DNA of 64,000 nt from Melampsora larici-populina 98AG31 (lineage: Eukaryota > Basidiomycota > Pucciniomycetes > Pucciniales > Melampsoraceae): positions 1,294,941 through 1,358,940 of the forward strand of contig NW_006768766.1 in assembly GCF_000204055.1 (NCBI RefSeq), written 5' to 3'. The stretch's first letter is position 1. Each line of letters begins with the position of its first letter. The translations under genes and the position numbers were made by a program. The notes under the pieces were generated by a model. It made no database searches, was not told where the DNA came from, and was given only the letters and a program-made list of their open reading frames with translations. This document shows, piece by piece, positions 36,508 through 49,314 of the stretch.

Positions 36508-38835
36508 TCAAGCGTAGGAGAATTTGGGAGGAGGCAACGCGGCTGGGCTGGGACTGTTATGGAATTGAGGGCCCGCATACATCGTGACATTCAAATTGTT
36601 AGCTGATGGTACATTCACTTTGAGGGGTCCGGTTTCAAAAGTCTAAGAAGAAAGGCAAGAAAGATTAGTACTGTGGAAAGATACTGGGTGAGCGAGAGAG
36701 CCAACTCACCTGAAGTTTCTTGAGGGCGATGCCGCTCTCGTCGTGACTAGGCTTCAAGCCCGACATCGAAGGAATGATAGGAAGCGGTGTAGAGGAGCGA
36801 TGGGTGAGCTTCTTTCCGTTACTGCGGGACTCAGCGTGAAGAGTGGTTGAAACAGTAGGAGTGGGCACAGATCCCGCGCGCCCTTCTCTGTGGTCCTCAA
36901 TTTCGAATTCCGGTTGTTGAACCAAGAAGGGTGGCGAAGCAGTGACCAAGATAGGCGATTCATTGGATGGTGACTTGATATTACTAGGGGTAGAGGACAT
37001 ACTGTTCCTCCTTTTAGGGATCTTGGTGTTACTCTTGGCAACAGAACCAGATCGATTATTGGGTACATCATCAGCATTCATCATTCTAGGATGAGGACCG
37101 CTACGGCGGTAAGACAAAGTCGCAGACTTGACAGGCGTAGTGAAAGCAGAAGGGTTTGACATATTCTTTTTGCCACTTTTGAGGTTGTCCGAAATGGAAG
37201 ATGAAGTGATGAGACTAGTAGGAGCAAGAGAACCATTATGATATACATTCTTAGGAGGGGATGATCGCATGATGGCTTGTTGCCAAGTGAGGGAAGAGTC
37301 GTCGGGATTACCGATATCGATAGGATGTGACATTCCGGTTGGAGTTGGTATTTTTCCAAAGCTGCTGCGATCTGGAGTAGGCGAAGGAGGGACTGATAAT
37401 GAACCAGTGGTGCCATCACGAAGGGCAGCAGCAGGTCTCCCAGATCCAAAGAGGGTCATGCCACCTCCACTGGGGTTGGTACCAAACATACCAGGTCCGC
37501 TTTGAACGTTGCCTGCAGAAGGTGTTCGAGCCAATCCTGCACGGCCGCGGCGACTAGCTATGGTGTTTGGCCGGGTGCGGAGAGAAGTAGAACGAAGAAG
37601 CGGGGAGATTCCGGTGACCGGTTCGTTCTGCAACATTTTTTTGGTCAGGTTGCTGGCAGGTGGTGGGGTCATGTGAGGTACCTCGTGATCAAGTGCGCTA
37701 GTCGACTTGGGTTTCGGTTTCTTGCGCTGTTGCCAAGTAAGACCTGTACCGTCAGTAGAGGGTGGCATATCCCAATCGTCCTTCACAGACTTGGACGAAC
37801 GCGAGTCAGCCTCGGTGGACTTAGCAGCATCTGCTAAAGACGCTACAGACTTGGCTCGACCGTGTCTGGAAGAGCCCTTCGATTTTAGAGGCTCAGGTCG
37901 GAGGGTCGCACCAATGGAAGGGGGTCGATTGATGGACTGGGCCGAATTGGGGAGCGCAGTGACGTCTTGGGTAGCAATTTCTTGAGGTGAGGTTACCCGG
38001 ATAGGGTTCAAAGGTTGAGTTTGTTCGATTGGAGACATCTCTAAAGTAGGTGATATTCTAATGGGCTCAAGATTAATCATAGCGTCAGATTCATCAGACG
38101 AAGCGGTGCAAGTGCGGCGACGCTAGGAGAGAAAACAAAGATGTCAGGTGTGAAAGACAGAAGACAGGAGAGAAAGGATGTGAATCTCACTTCATTACGA
38201 AATTTAGTTGAGCGTTTGTTTGACTTGGATGATTTTTTGGGTCTGACTGACTTGCAAGGGGGATGAGCCAAAAAGTCAAGGGAAGACTGGGAATGATGAG
38301 CAGGCTGGGACTGAAATTTAACAAAAGTCGGTTGATCATCAAGAGTGACTGTCCTTATGCGTCGGTTTGGCGAGGCAGGGTGAGGGTTCAAGTCAGTCGG
38401 TTGAAGTGGTGAGCGTAATGTAGATAGGACAGGCAAGCGAGCCGGGCTAAGAGAACGAGCACGATCCCGAGGTTTAGAGCGTTGAGCCGAACGAGATTTC
38501 TTGACAGGAAGGCGATGAGGGGTATCTGATTGGGAGGCCTGCTCTTGTAATGCAGGGATTGAGACTCGTTGAACGGCGATAGAGCGGGCTGGTTCTAATG
38601 GTTTGTTTGATTTTGCGTTGACTTTGCGGCGAGGTTTGCATAAGGATGATAGTGGACGAGCAGGTGAGGCTGTTGATGAAGGCATATTGTTGTTTGAAGT
38701 AGGAAGCTGAGTAGTCGGACGAGGAGGAGAATAAGGAAAGAGACGAATGATGGATGAAGGTTTTGATTTAGAGGCACGACGAGAAGGAGAGGAGAGGGTG
38801 GTAGTAGAAGAGATGGATGTAGAGTGATGAGGCAT
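36508..38835 (-). CDS. PNRC/Edc1-like mRNA-decapping coactivator candidate
   Basis: Three exons: 38835-38191, 38122-36710 and 36642-36508. They total 2193 nt (730 aa plus stop), all phase 0. The protein is low-complexity, rich in Ser, Pro, Arg and Lys, and probably disordered, with Arg/Ser-rich stretches in the first 200 residues. Two LTWQQ motifs occur, one in DWDMPPSTDGTGLTWQQ and one in DDSSLTWQQAIM. The last exon ends in MYAGPQFHNSPSPAALPPP followed by KFSYA. This matches the short linear motif of PNRC and fungal Edc1-type proteins: a YAG-x-x-F activator element followed by a Pro-rich LPxP-like element that docks on the Dcp1 EVH1 domain and stimulates Dcp2. Expected place is cytoplasm or P-bodies. 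The assignment rests on that tail; the rest gives no domain. Confidence 0.65.
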
Positions 38836-40563
38836 TGATGTTGTTGAGTTTAATGAGGAGGATGTTGAAGGCAGAGAGGAAGTGAGAGGTTTTAAGGAGT
38901 TTGAAGTCAGAATTAAAAGAAAATCAAATAATGATGATTGGTGCTAATGAAGAAATCAAAAACTAGAAATGGAAGGTTGAAAACCACTTATTGGCAATCG
39001 TTGAAATGAAACAAACAGTTTTGTATGTAGTTGGATTTTAAGTCGACCGGCAGTAAATTTGGACTGTATCCTGATTTGGTAAAAAAAAATAGACTCAAAC
39101 AAAATTCAAGTCACAGGATATTGGATAAACTATACAGCAAAGAACAAAAAAAAACACCAAAACGAAACTTGTAATACAGTTCAGAATAAATGATAATAAA
39201 CTGGATTGAGAGAAGGTCTTTGAAGGTTTTGTTAAGTGAAGGTTGACAAACGACAGCGATGATGATTAATCCAAAAGAGAACAAGGTAATCAAGTGTCTG
39301 ATTGTAATTATAGATAGATCGAATAGAATAGAATAGATAGATGGATTGCTTTACAACCGATTCACGAACCTACAGTCTGGTTAATCAGAAAAGGAAACGA
39401 GATTGGAATGAAACAACGGAGGATGCCTTGGAGATGTAGGGTAGGGGCGGGGCTGTTGATGGAGATGATGATGATGATGATGATGATGAATTGGGATGAA
39501 ATTGAAAAGTAGCATGGACTGGATGAGACTGTTTTATTTTTAAAGTAGAAACCAAACTGTAAATATCTAATCGTAGTCAAAGAGACAGTCAGGTTTTGAT
39601 TATTAAGTCTTTTTAAATCATTCAATTCAATTCATTTGATTTCAATCAAACATATCAATTTGGAGATCGGTAACAATGACGTGTAACATAAGACCTCCTA
39701 AAATTCTTAAGTCCTAGAAAACCTCTTTTTTTAGTGTGTGGAAATATTTGAATGTGGTATTTACAACGATGACAACAAGACTTGTTGATTCAGACAGACT
39801 TCAAAGGCTCAGCGACAACGTAAAGTTTTAGTTTGTACTGTGATATGGTTTCCATCTCTTCAACCAATTTCAATCATCACGCAAAATAGAATTCAAAAAA
39901 CTGCCTTTGGTACTTTTCAAATCACGCCATTTTGTCTTTGGAATTTACAGAAAGCTTGCCATTTCGATATGGCCAGTTATCTGCTTGCTTTTGTTGATGT
40001 GCAATCGAAAACTAACTATCCGACTGATCCAGCTATGTATGCTTGGAAACCAAGTGAGATAAGAGGATATCTCAAACATATGTATGTATCAACTTAACGG
40101 TCATCAATCGTGTTATGTACCACCAACTCGCCGTGAAGTTAGTCAGCAGAGGTAGCCCCTAAACTGTAGACCATCTCGCAGCCTCTTTTGATGAAAAATT
40201 TAAATGAATCAATGATACAATTCTATTATCCCCGCCTTCGCTGCTTCCCCACCTTCATTCAAATATGTTTGACTGCTGCACAGCCTTATCTTGAACTTCG
40301 ACTTGGTGTAAGTCGTGACGATGACACCGAAATGAACCCCTTTTTGATCATGGATGATGACTTTTGTAACTTGAACTTTGTGGTTTTAGACGGTCACTCA
40401 ATTCATCGATGACCGATGAGGTTGGTTCTTTAATCAGACTATATGTATGTATGCAGTCACATGATGGTCTTCTGATTTGCATACCTTTTTAGTGGGGTTT
40501 TCCAAATCTGGAAGCTTTTTACCTTTTGGATGCATCAACCTGAAAACTTCAAAGCGTCTCATT

Positions 40564-40987
40564 AGGGACTGGGCGAAGCTCTGCAAAATTGCAATTCAAC
40601 CGTAGTTGAAAGCGAGTTGCAAACAGCTAAGCCACTGTTCAATCAATATGAAATTTCCTTATTTTTTTTAGTAAGCTTTATGGCACTAAAAAAAATAGGG
40701 TGGCGCACAGGCATGACCCTCCCTAAGACGAGCTGTCTATTCAAAATTTCCCCCCCCACCTCAGCCAAAAGCCTATGGCAGAACGCTTCTGGATAGCCTG
40801 ATATACCTTTCACAGGTTGCTCTCGCTCTGGTTTTGGTGAAATCATCTGACAGTCGGGTCTCTTGGGCTTGTAGGAGTAATCCTGACACCTCCTGTTTGC
40901 ATAAATCGCTTCGGTCGACTTCCAGGGGATTCATGCGCTTATTGAGGTGGCTAAATCCTCTGTCGGTCGAAACCTCGCCCAGTCCCT
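40564..40987. mobile_element. 424-bp MITE-like element
   Basis: The ends form an inverted repeat starting AGGGACTGGGCGA (13 matching bases, more with mismatches) and ATT lies on both sides (40561-40563, 40988-40990). No coding capacity. The 3-bp flank would suit a PIF/Harbinger-like element, but it is weak evidence alone. Confidence 0.6.
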
Positions 40988-41279
40988 ATTTAATTCGATC
41001 CTCAGTTGATCAGACCATCAGTTGATAAGCAGTCTCATCTTTTTTCTTTCTTTCATCACGACGTACGAATGATACGATCGTGAGACTTGAACTATGTACG
41101 TATTCAGATCATGAGGAAAGTACAGCCATACTTGGATTAGGATTGGAAGTCACAAGTTCAGTAGAAGTAGTTTTGTTTGTTCTTCAACTCAATAGAAGAG
41201 ATTGGTCTCCTGATCAAGGGACTTTTGCTTCAGGATGATCAGAAAATTTGATGGTTACAAGACGTCATCGTCATCTTCT

Positions 41280-41395
41280 TGATAAATCTCATCTGATTGG
41301 ATCTCTTTCGGGTTCATTTCTTGTCCCATTAAGCTTGCACAAGGTTTCTAGTGACGGTGCAGGATGAAACAAATGCAGGAAGAGGGTCCGTAATC
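41280..41395. repeat. Dispersed repeat, copy 2 of a pair
   Basis: Partner of 34303-34430, same orientation, moderately diverged. Confidence 0.5.
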
Positions 41396-42649
41396 TAGTC
41401 AGAGGTCTTCTGGATTCAAACGTTTTTTATGATGATGACGATTTCATACAATCCGAAAAACTCCCTTCCGTACCTGGATCTCTTGCGGGTCTCGATTTTG
41501 GTTGTTAGGTTGGTGTATTAAATGTCAAGACGCCAAAAAGCAGATTTCACCTGGATCTCTTATTGCAAGACGGAAATCCAACTGGTTGTGGGACGCGTCA
41601 CGGGAAGAATACTTTTCATTCTCAGACCTAGAGTAGCATAGCTCACTCGGAATTCATGATTGATTTGTGTCCACATAAAAATTAGACACCCATAGCATGG
41701 TTAATTTGATTTTGGATTTTTCCATACAAGTCATTCATAAGTCGGACACATTTATTGATTTCTTTCCAAGCATTATCACCAAAAAGTCATGGCTTCAAGA
41801 TCTACAACTATTCCATTATAATATGTTGAAATTTTTAAAAAAAGGAATAAAAATCAAATTTCAGTTTAAGACTAGATTGAGAAAAATCAGAGAGATATGG
41901 TATCAGTCTTTTTTGGAGACTACCTGAGAGTGACGCTGAGACATACAAGAATAGCACAATCCCTTTTTGTGTGGTGTTTTTTTTTGGTGGGTTGCTTCCT
42001 TTTCTTCTCAAGCCTGTATACTCACAGCTCCACAAACTACATGGGACGTGTAGGCATTCATTGGTCAAAACTATTGAACACCAATTCTTTGGTTTGGTTG
42101 TAGCAATAAAACATCATCTATAGATATTTTAGAAAAATTGGGGTGAGTTGAAAGATTGAAATCTGTATAAATGTATCATGTGCATTAATGCTTTAACAAA
42201 ACTATCATCAATCCTGGATGATGAATTTCTTGAAGTCTTGATGGCTCTTTTGAATTCTTGATGATCAAATCTAGCCACCATTTGCTGTACTTTTCTGTTA
42301 GTCTCAGAGAGTCTCAGAAGTAGACTGATACAGTTATGTTCATGAAAAAATCATATTTTTTTTATTTTTCATTGGTGAAATATGATGTTCAAACTTCCTT
42401 AAGCCAGTTGAAAACTTCATTATTTTGTCTCATGGTCCAATATATGATGTAATAGTAGTATTTGATCCATGATGAGGACAAGAGTTGACTGCCATGGGTT
42501 TAGACATTTTTCCAGGATCAGCACTAGTCCAGAGACCTTTTTCAGGGTCAGGAATATTGTTTTTGTCAACACCAACAATCTGACTATGAGGGGTGAGCAA
42601 CTATTGGACTGACTCTTCACTGAAAAGATGAAGTGCAAACAAAAGATAG

Positions 42650-42680
42650 AGTCTTCACTTGGTATACCCAAGTGAAGACT
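42650..42680. repeat. Perfect 13-bp hairpin
   Basis: AGTCTTCACTTGG, a 5-base spacer (TATAC), then its exact reverse complement. In DNA or RNA it would form a stable short stem. Confidence 0.7.
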
Positions 42681-43200
42681 GGATTTGAAGCCAGTGGGAT
42701 GGCTGATCTGTCCTTTCTTAGGATCTGGCTAGAGCTGTCCTTTCTAAGGATCTGGCTAGGAGCTCTGGTTGACCTTACACCTCTGGAGCCTGAAGCACTT
42801 TATACTCTGAGGAGTCAGAAGTGCCGCAGGGTACTTTAGGCCATCCCATGAGGTGTCCTTTGTAAATTCCAAGCTTGATCTGTTAGCTGATAATCCCACA
42901 AGCTCAGAACAACATTTTTGGTTTTACACTGACCTAAATGAAGAGTAGAAGAGTAGAACTTTGATAATCAAGAAAACAACAGAATCACTGTACTCAATAT
43001 TCTTGGTGAGGGATCAAGTAAGATTGGATGAAGAGTTGTATAATGATAATAAGTTGTTTCTTCCTCCAAAGTCAGAAGAGGAAGGGTTTGTATATTCCAA
43101 GACCTAGGTGTCAACTTGTGGTTGGTGCTTAGGTTTAATGATTTTCTTTGGGTTAGGTTTCAATTTACTCAAGTCATAGTCAAGTCTTGTTGCTTGAGTT

Positions 43201-46200
43201 TAGGGCTGTGACCCGGCCCTGGCCCCGCCCGGCCGAGTCTGCCCGACGATATCCATGAGGCCAGCGGTCCGCGCCGCGGTCCACGTTAACCTAAGCTAGT
43301 GATACTAGCAAAAACCCTGAGGGTGTCCCGGGCGCCCCGACCCGGCCGGGTGCCCGCTATATTTCCTCACCAAAAACACACGAATACGTGTTCACATTGA
43401 CTTCACCCCATTTTTTTTCAGCTCCAAGTACAAGGTTGAACCTTGTTACCTCCATCACGGACAATCCGATTCCCGAATCCGTACCCTCTCTCCGATATCA
43501 CCGTCACGGACATTTGTCGATTGATTCCTCAAGTTAAATAGATATCATGCCCATCAATTCCGCCCCAATCACCAGGCTTTCGTCTCAACTGTTCCGTCCA
43601 GCAATGTCCTCTACCCTTTTGAGTGCTCCTATTAGCCCAGCAAGTACCCACGCTCCCACTAGTCTTGCCCCATCCGATTCCATCTCTGCTGCTGCTTCAG
43701 ATACCACCTCCACTGCCCAAAGTTCTTGGGTTTGGCAGTACTTTCGCCAAGAAGAAAAAGACGGTGTGACGAACAATATCTGCCGAGCTAAAGATGGCTT
43801 TATTGATAGCTGCCTAATTCCTGATCCTAACGAAGACTCCGACACGCCAGCTGCGATCTGCAACAAAGCTCTGGCTGTGGACAAGCACGCTAGCACAAAA
43901 TCGATGATTCGCCATTTGTCCCGATGTCATCACATCGAACCGCCTATCCAAACCGAGCAACCTACTCTAGCAGCTCTCTTTGTTGATGGAACGGTGTGAA
44001 AGGTACTTTTTTTTTACTTTCATTTTATTATATCTTTTCATTAATCATTATGTTTTGTCCCAACAGGTACGACCTCTCAGTCGAGACAACCTCAAAGACG
44101 TGCTTGTACGCCTGGTTGTCAATCGAGAACTCCCAATGACGGTCCTTGATGCACCTGAATTTCGAGAAATTGTCACGATGATCAACCCTCAAGCGCTCCC
44201 GCTCCTATCCAAACGGACTTGTATCTCAGATGGAATCTTGGAATCATATCGATCAACCCGGAATCAAATCATCAATCTCCTGTCTTCTGTCACCCACATC
44301 AGCATCACGTGTGATGGGTGGACTTCACCTAGCAACACTGCAATGCTCGGAGTCACTGCCCACTGGATCGATCAGTCCTTTGTGATCCGTGGGATCACAT
44401 TGGCTTTGAAGCCAATTGAAGGACCGCACACTGGTGCGAACCTGGCATCCCTTCTTAAGCACATCCTTGATCAATTCCACCTTTCCGAGCGTCTCTATTG
44501 CATCACCGCGGACAACGCCTCCAACAACACCACCATGGGCCAAAGTCTCTCAAGAATGGTACCCCACTTCGACTCTTCCCAAAATCTACACGGATGTGTA
44601 GCTCACGTTGTCAATTTGGTGGCAAAAGCTGGTATGGCAGTCTTCAACCGCAAGGCTGCTCCCCCTCCGGTAAACGCTCTCGATCCGTCATTACCACAAG
44701 ACTCTTCAATTCCCCTCTTTATCGAGCCTACCTCGCACACTGAGATTGGCAGTGTACTCACTCGAATCCGAGCATTTCACAAGCGTATCAAGCATAGTAG
44801 TCAGCTTAAAACAGCACTCGACGATGCTATCAAGGGCTGTGCTGCTTTGAAACGCAAGGTTGGTTTAGTTCACGAGGTATCTACGTGGTGGTCTTCAACC
44901 CATGCTTCACTTGCACGTTTCTTTGAGCTCAAGGTTGTCTTACAATATCAATTTAACTGCGACCCTACTCTTGAACCTTACAAACTTGATTCAACCGAAT
45001 GGGACTTGGTTGAAAACATTGTCCACTTCTTATCACCTCTGGCTCATGTAATCAGAACTCTTGAAGGTCATCTTTATCCGACTTTCTCCCAAGTTATGCC
45101 AGATTATCAATGGCTCGTGGAGCGACTTGAAAAGGTAACTTCTTAACATCTTGTTCTTCCATTTTTAATTCAATTTTTATTACATACTGATATCTCTGCC
45201 ATTATCTAGGCCTGGAACGAATCTACGTGTCAGGAGTTGAAGGTTGCGATAATGCCAATGATACGGAAGGTCCTCCAATATCAATCGGCTGCCCAAACAA
45301 AGGCAGTCTACATCTGCTCTGCGATACTCGACCCCCGTCTTAAACTCACTGCTGTCAAGGCTCAGACAATGGAATCGCTAGGCTGGGGTCATGAAGACTT
45401 AATTGAATACTTTACCAACGAAGCAACCAAATTTAAACTTGCTCTTGACCCCGAAATCGAAATCGTTGAACCTGAGGAAACCATCACCCCCGATCGTCCT
45501 CAACATTTCATCAAGCGCCGAAAAACCGTTCCGATTGAAGATGAGGTCAAAGAATATCTGACCGCACCTCAAGAGGACGAGTTACGTGATCCTATGGACT
45601 ACTGGAAGACCAGCCAACGTCACTGGCCCAACTTGACTTGCATGGCACTTGCAATGCTTGCAGTACCAGCTACCAGCGCTCCCTCCGAGAGCACTTTTTC
45701 TAATGCATTGCGAGTGATGAGCGACCATCGAGCATCTTTTACCTCCTCCAATCTCGAGGCTCAAGTTTTTCTCAAGAGCTGGCTTAAAGTCTTGAATAAA
45801 TAATTTAGTTTATTATATTTTAATCAGTGAATTAAAGTCTTAGTAAATTGTTTTCTTTTATTTCTATTGGTAATTTTTTTTGTTCAGTAGGCTCTCAAGA
45901 ATTTTTTTTTATTTTTGAGTACACTCTCTGGATTACATTAAACTGGATTACCTTGAATTGTTTCTTGAAATTGTTTTCACTTTTTATAATAGGCTGTTAA
46001 AGTCTTATAGTTTTAATTTTTAAAACTGCTGAAATTAAGTCGAGTTATGATGTCTTTTACCTTGTTTCTGCCCCTGCAAGTGAGCCTGGCCCCGAGGTGT
46101 CCCGGCTCCTGAGGCTCAGGGCGTGCCTTGCCCTGCCCTGCGCGATTTTCAAAGGCCCTCGGGTCCACACAGGGCCGGGCGGTGTGACGGGGCGGCCCCG

Positions 46201-46228
46201 TCACACTCAGGGCCGGGTCACAGCCCTA
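43201..46228 (+). mobile_element. Complete hAT transposon, 3028 bp, 8-bp TSD
   Basis: The terminal inverted repeat begins TAGGGCTGTGACCCGGCCCT, and its exact reverse complement ends the element (21 bp perfect). CTTGAGTT is duplicated on both sides (43193-43200 and 46229-46236). Subterminal DNA is strongly GC-rich with GGCCCGG-type words. The element encodes one transposase in the plus direction with all its expected parts. Perfect ends, perfect TSD and an open transposase suggest recent, possibly still competent, movement. Confidence 0.96.
43547..45803 (+). CDS. hAT transposase with BED-type zinc finger and C-terminal dimerisation domain
   Basis: Three exons: 43547-43993, 44067-45134 and 45210-45803. 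They total 2109 nt (702 aa plus stop), all phase 0. The N-terminal part holds a BED-like finger region around residues 65-130 (WVWQYF, Cys residues, then KSMIRHLSRCHH). The RNase-H-like core shows SITCDGWTS (first catalytic Asp) and CITADNASNN (second Asp). An insertion domain follows, then HEVSTWWSS. The C-terminal hAT dimerisation region has PMDYWKTSQRHWPNLTCMAL and SAPSESTFSNA. No stop or frameshift interrupts it. It would cut and paste this element and could act on non-autonomous relatives such as 63541-63892. Confidence 0.94.
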
Positions 46229-46236
46229 CTTGAGTT

Positions 46237-47268
46237 ACTCTTCATACTGAACCCTGAGATTCAATTCTCATGGTTTTAGACAAGCTCCATTACAGATGCA
46301 TTACATACATTTGCATGCAAGTTTGTTGGTCTCATGTGGGCCTGTACACAGGGATCAGGGCTGACAGTAACTAAAGTGACACTTTAGAGCCACCATATTT
46401 TCATCAGATAATAACTAGTTACCAAAAACTAACACCACAAGTAATGATGAGTTGCATTCCATGATCCAACAGGCTGACAAATCACAAGAAGTGTAGTGGG
46501 TCAGACTGTGACATACAAGAAGTTGACAGCAAGAGTCACTTCAGGATTGAGGTAGGTCAAAGATACTCAGCAGTAAGATTTTCACTGAGCTCAGGGATCA
46601 TAACATGGGTTATTTTTTTCTTTTGTAATTTGTCTTTCAAAATCATTCTTCTGGTTAACTTTCTTCATGTAATATGAATTATATTGAACTTTTATACTTT
46701 TTGTCTCCAGAATCAAGATGATCTCTGTTGAAAAAAAATCTCTTCAAGACAAAACCCCACATTTGATTTGATGCTAAAGTGTCTCACATCAGTGAGATTT
46801 GATAAAAATTTAAGTAGGTATTCAATACAGATCTTTGGACTTCAAGTTTGTTGTTCTTAGAGTATCCTACCTCAAAAGACCAATGCGAGTTTCTTTCTTG
46901 GTTAACTTCAGTCAAGTATATAAACCAAACACATTAAACTTGTTCAATTTTATTAAACTTTCTCAAAATAAATCATCATGACCAAACCCCCCAAAAAAAT
47001 CAAAAACCTTCAAAAAGATCATTAATTATAAAAAAATCGCATTAGGAGCTTTTGTATATACATATTATATGAAGTAAGTCTATCTCATCTATCTACAAAC
47101 CAAAACATCACATGCAAACCAAAAATAAAATGAACCAACTTATCAAACTTCATCAAATCGAAAACCTCAAAAAAAACCATAAAAGAATCGAATCGTAAAC
47201 CAAACCAAAAGAAAAGAAAAGAGAAAGTTCTAATGAACTAGATTTGATGATATATTAATCTGAATTAT
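46237..47268. other. Intergenic, between the hAT element and the OXR1 stop
   Basis: About 1 kb, AT-rich, no gene recognised. The last few hundred bases are probably the 3' UTR of the minus-strand gene. Confidence 0.45.
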
Positions 47269-48975
47269 TCAAACCAAAATCCTCCAACATTCTAAACCTA
47301 AAATATCAAATGAACCAATCTCTCTACCCATCAAATTAGATTCCGTTTTAGAATTAGAAAGGATTTCATTATTAAAAGTAGAACAGTTTGTTGAAATTCC
47401 TTTTTCTAAATTCGAATCGATCCATAACCCAAATTTACCATCCCTTTAAATCCAATCGCAAAAGAAAAAGAATTAACTGAGAATCAAGAGTATTGGTCGG
47501 GCGAAGGGGGGTGATAGACTTACCCTCCTCCTACACTTAACATTTCATGATCACTTAAGATCATGTAATCATTTATACCTGTCCATTCATATTTCTTAAC
47601 ACAAAATCCGATTCTAAAATCACTTGGATCAAACTCAATTGATTTCCATAAAAAACTAAATCCAACCGCACCCAACAGAAAGAAAAAAGAAAAAGCGAAA
47701 GAAAAACAAGAAAAAACACATTAGCTTTCAAGAAAAAAAAGACAAATCGATTAGTTGGAATCTTACCATTCACCAGTTCCATAATATTGATTTGAAACTT
47801 TTAAAGATTCATTAAGGAAAGCACCAAATCGATGATCAGTATGATCTTTTAAAATTAAGATACATGAACCTTTTTGATGATTTGATTGAGTATAGAGTGT
47901 AGATAAAGAAGTTCCATGTTGGTCTATAGAATAAATCAATTCCCATTTAGATGAAATCTTTAATCTTGTAGGTAAATGTAATCTGATCTATAAACAACCA
48001 AAAAAACCCAACGTTTTTGGGTTAGGTTTGATGGGTTTTTTTGTTGCGGGAAGGAAGAGGAATGCTTACACCTTCGGCTAGTTCTTCATCCATTATTGAT
48101 TGGGCAGTTGGGTTGATTCCGATTAGTTTGATGGGGATGGGTCTTCCTTCTGGTCCATCAAAACTCATGGAACTAAGACTTTCACTTTTCATCATCTCGA
48201 TCTCTTTCATAGGTTTTGAAATCACGGGAGGCGGATGGTTCGAAGAACTGACGAACTCATCAAAATCTTCTTCTAGAGCAGCTGCTAGTTTTTCTTGATC
48301 TACTTTTGTTTCGGGTTCAAGACTTTTGAGGATTTGATGTTTAGGTGAATTCGGATTAGAGTCAAGTTTTTTGATCGTATGTTTGGGTGAATTGGATTGA
48401 TTAGGTTTAGATTTATGTTGGTTTTGAAAATATTCGGTTGGGATCTTGATCGAGCTTGATGATGAAGGCTCTAAGTTTTTGAATGAATTGGGTTTAGGAC
48501 TTTTGATTGCTTCATTGGTTTCTAAGTTAGTTAAAGTGATCAATGGACTTGAAGGTCTTGAGATCTCTTCAAATGGAACATGACTCAAGTGTTTCTCTAA
48601 TGCTTCTTTTCTTAATTTGTCTCTTTGTTTTGCTTCGATTAAAAGTTGATCTGATTTACTTAAAAGAGATGAGTTTGATGAGCTTTGATCGATGGATGGT
48701 AAACAAAATGCATCTAATGGATCTGATGATGAGATGGTAGTGGATTGAATGGTTTTGTTGTTCGTTAAGATTGATGTTGTTGATGATGTGTTTGAAACTG
48801 GTGCTGGTCTTGTTGGATTGAAATCGAATAATGGTTTGGATGATGATGATGATGATAAAGTTTGTTGTTGTTGTTGTTGTTGTTGTGATGGATTGATTGG
48901 TTTGATTGAGATGGTGTTGAGTTTGTTTGTTTGATTTAATGATAATGGATCGAATTCGTCTAGTAAGTCTTGCAT
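47269..48975 (-). CDS. OXR1: OXR1-type TLDc-domain protein (oxidation resistance)
   Basis: Four exons: 48975-48070, 47987-47767, 47655-47524 and 47443-47269. They total 1434 nt (477 aa plus stop). The start MQDLLDEFDPLSL is chosen because no in-frame ATG precedes it. The first 300 residues are low-complexity (an eight-Gln run coded by a repeat at 48862-48885, many Ser) with acidic patches. The TLDc domain fills the C-terminal 175 residues: IRLHLPTRLKISSKWELIYS, DQHGTSLSTLY, DHRFGAFLNESLKVSNQYYG, FLWK, KKYEWTGINDYMI, SVGGGGDGKFGLWID and a final GLECWRIL. TLDc proteins protect against oxidative damage and, in yeast, Oxr1 regulates the V-ATPase. The gene is divergent from bL35m; the starts are 340 bp apart. 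Confidence 0.9.
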
Positions 48976-49314
48976 CCTTCTTTTCTTTATTCTTTTCTTT
49001 CCTAGTGATGGTGATGGTGATGGTGATAGTGAGATGATGATAATCTTGAATGATGATGTCGATCTGATCAATCTGACCAAAACTTGGCCATGATCTGTAG
49101 TCGAATGGCCCCGCCCCTGAACAGCTCCAGAGGAGGGCCGCGCGGTCCCTCAGGGCTCATGACCCTCGCTCGCGGATCGAAGCCTCAAGTTCACTCGCGT
49201 CTTTTGTTGCTCAGAGTGTAACGGGACAAGGGCACCCACACTCGTTTGTGGTTGGTAACTTGCTCACATGCGCTACCAACCGCTAATCAGCTCAAGAATC
49301 ATCCAAACTTCTTC
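48976..49314. promoter_or_regulatory. Shared bidirectional promoter region with GC-rich island
   Basis: The 339 bp between the divergent OXR1 and bL35m starts. A block at 49108-49176 is strongly GC-rich, with GGCCCCGCCCC and GGTCCCTCAGGGC-like words, in contrast to the AT-rich surroundings. GGTGAT repeats lie close to the OXR1 side. Function as a promoter is inferred from position only. Confidence 0.4.

Larger units (their letters stand above)
38836..43192. other. Intergenic, mostly featureless, with one MITE and short repeats
   Basis: Includes a GAT microsatellite near 39463-39487, the inverted-repeat element at 40564-40987, the repeat partner at 41280-41395, a hairpin at 42650-42680 and a 27-bp tandem duplication near 42709-42763. 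No supported gene. Confidence 0.4.

Noticed and set aside
37502..37985. Plus-strand frames across the decapping-like gene
   Set aside because: Shadows of the long minus-strand exon, which continues through them with an ordered splice pattern.
43585..43896. Minus-strand open frame of 103 codons
   Set aside because: Shadow of the transposase BED-finger exon.
48749..48934. Cys-run open frame on the plus strand
   Set aside because: It is the antisense of the Gln and Ser repeats in OXR1.
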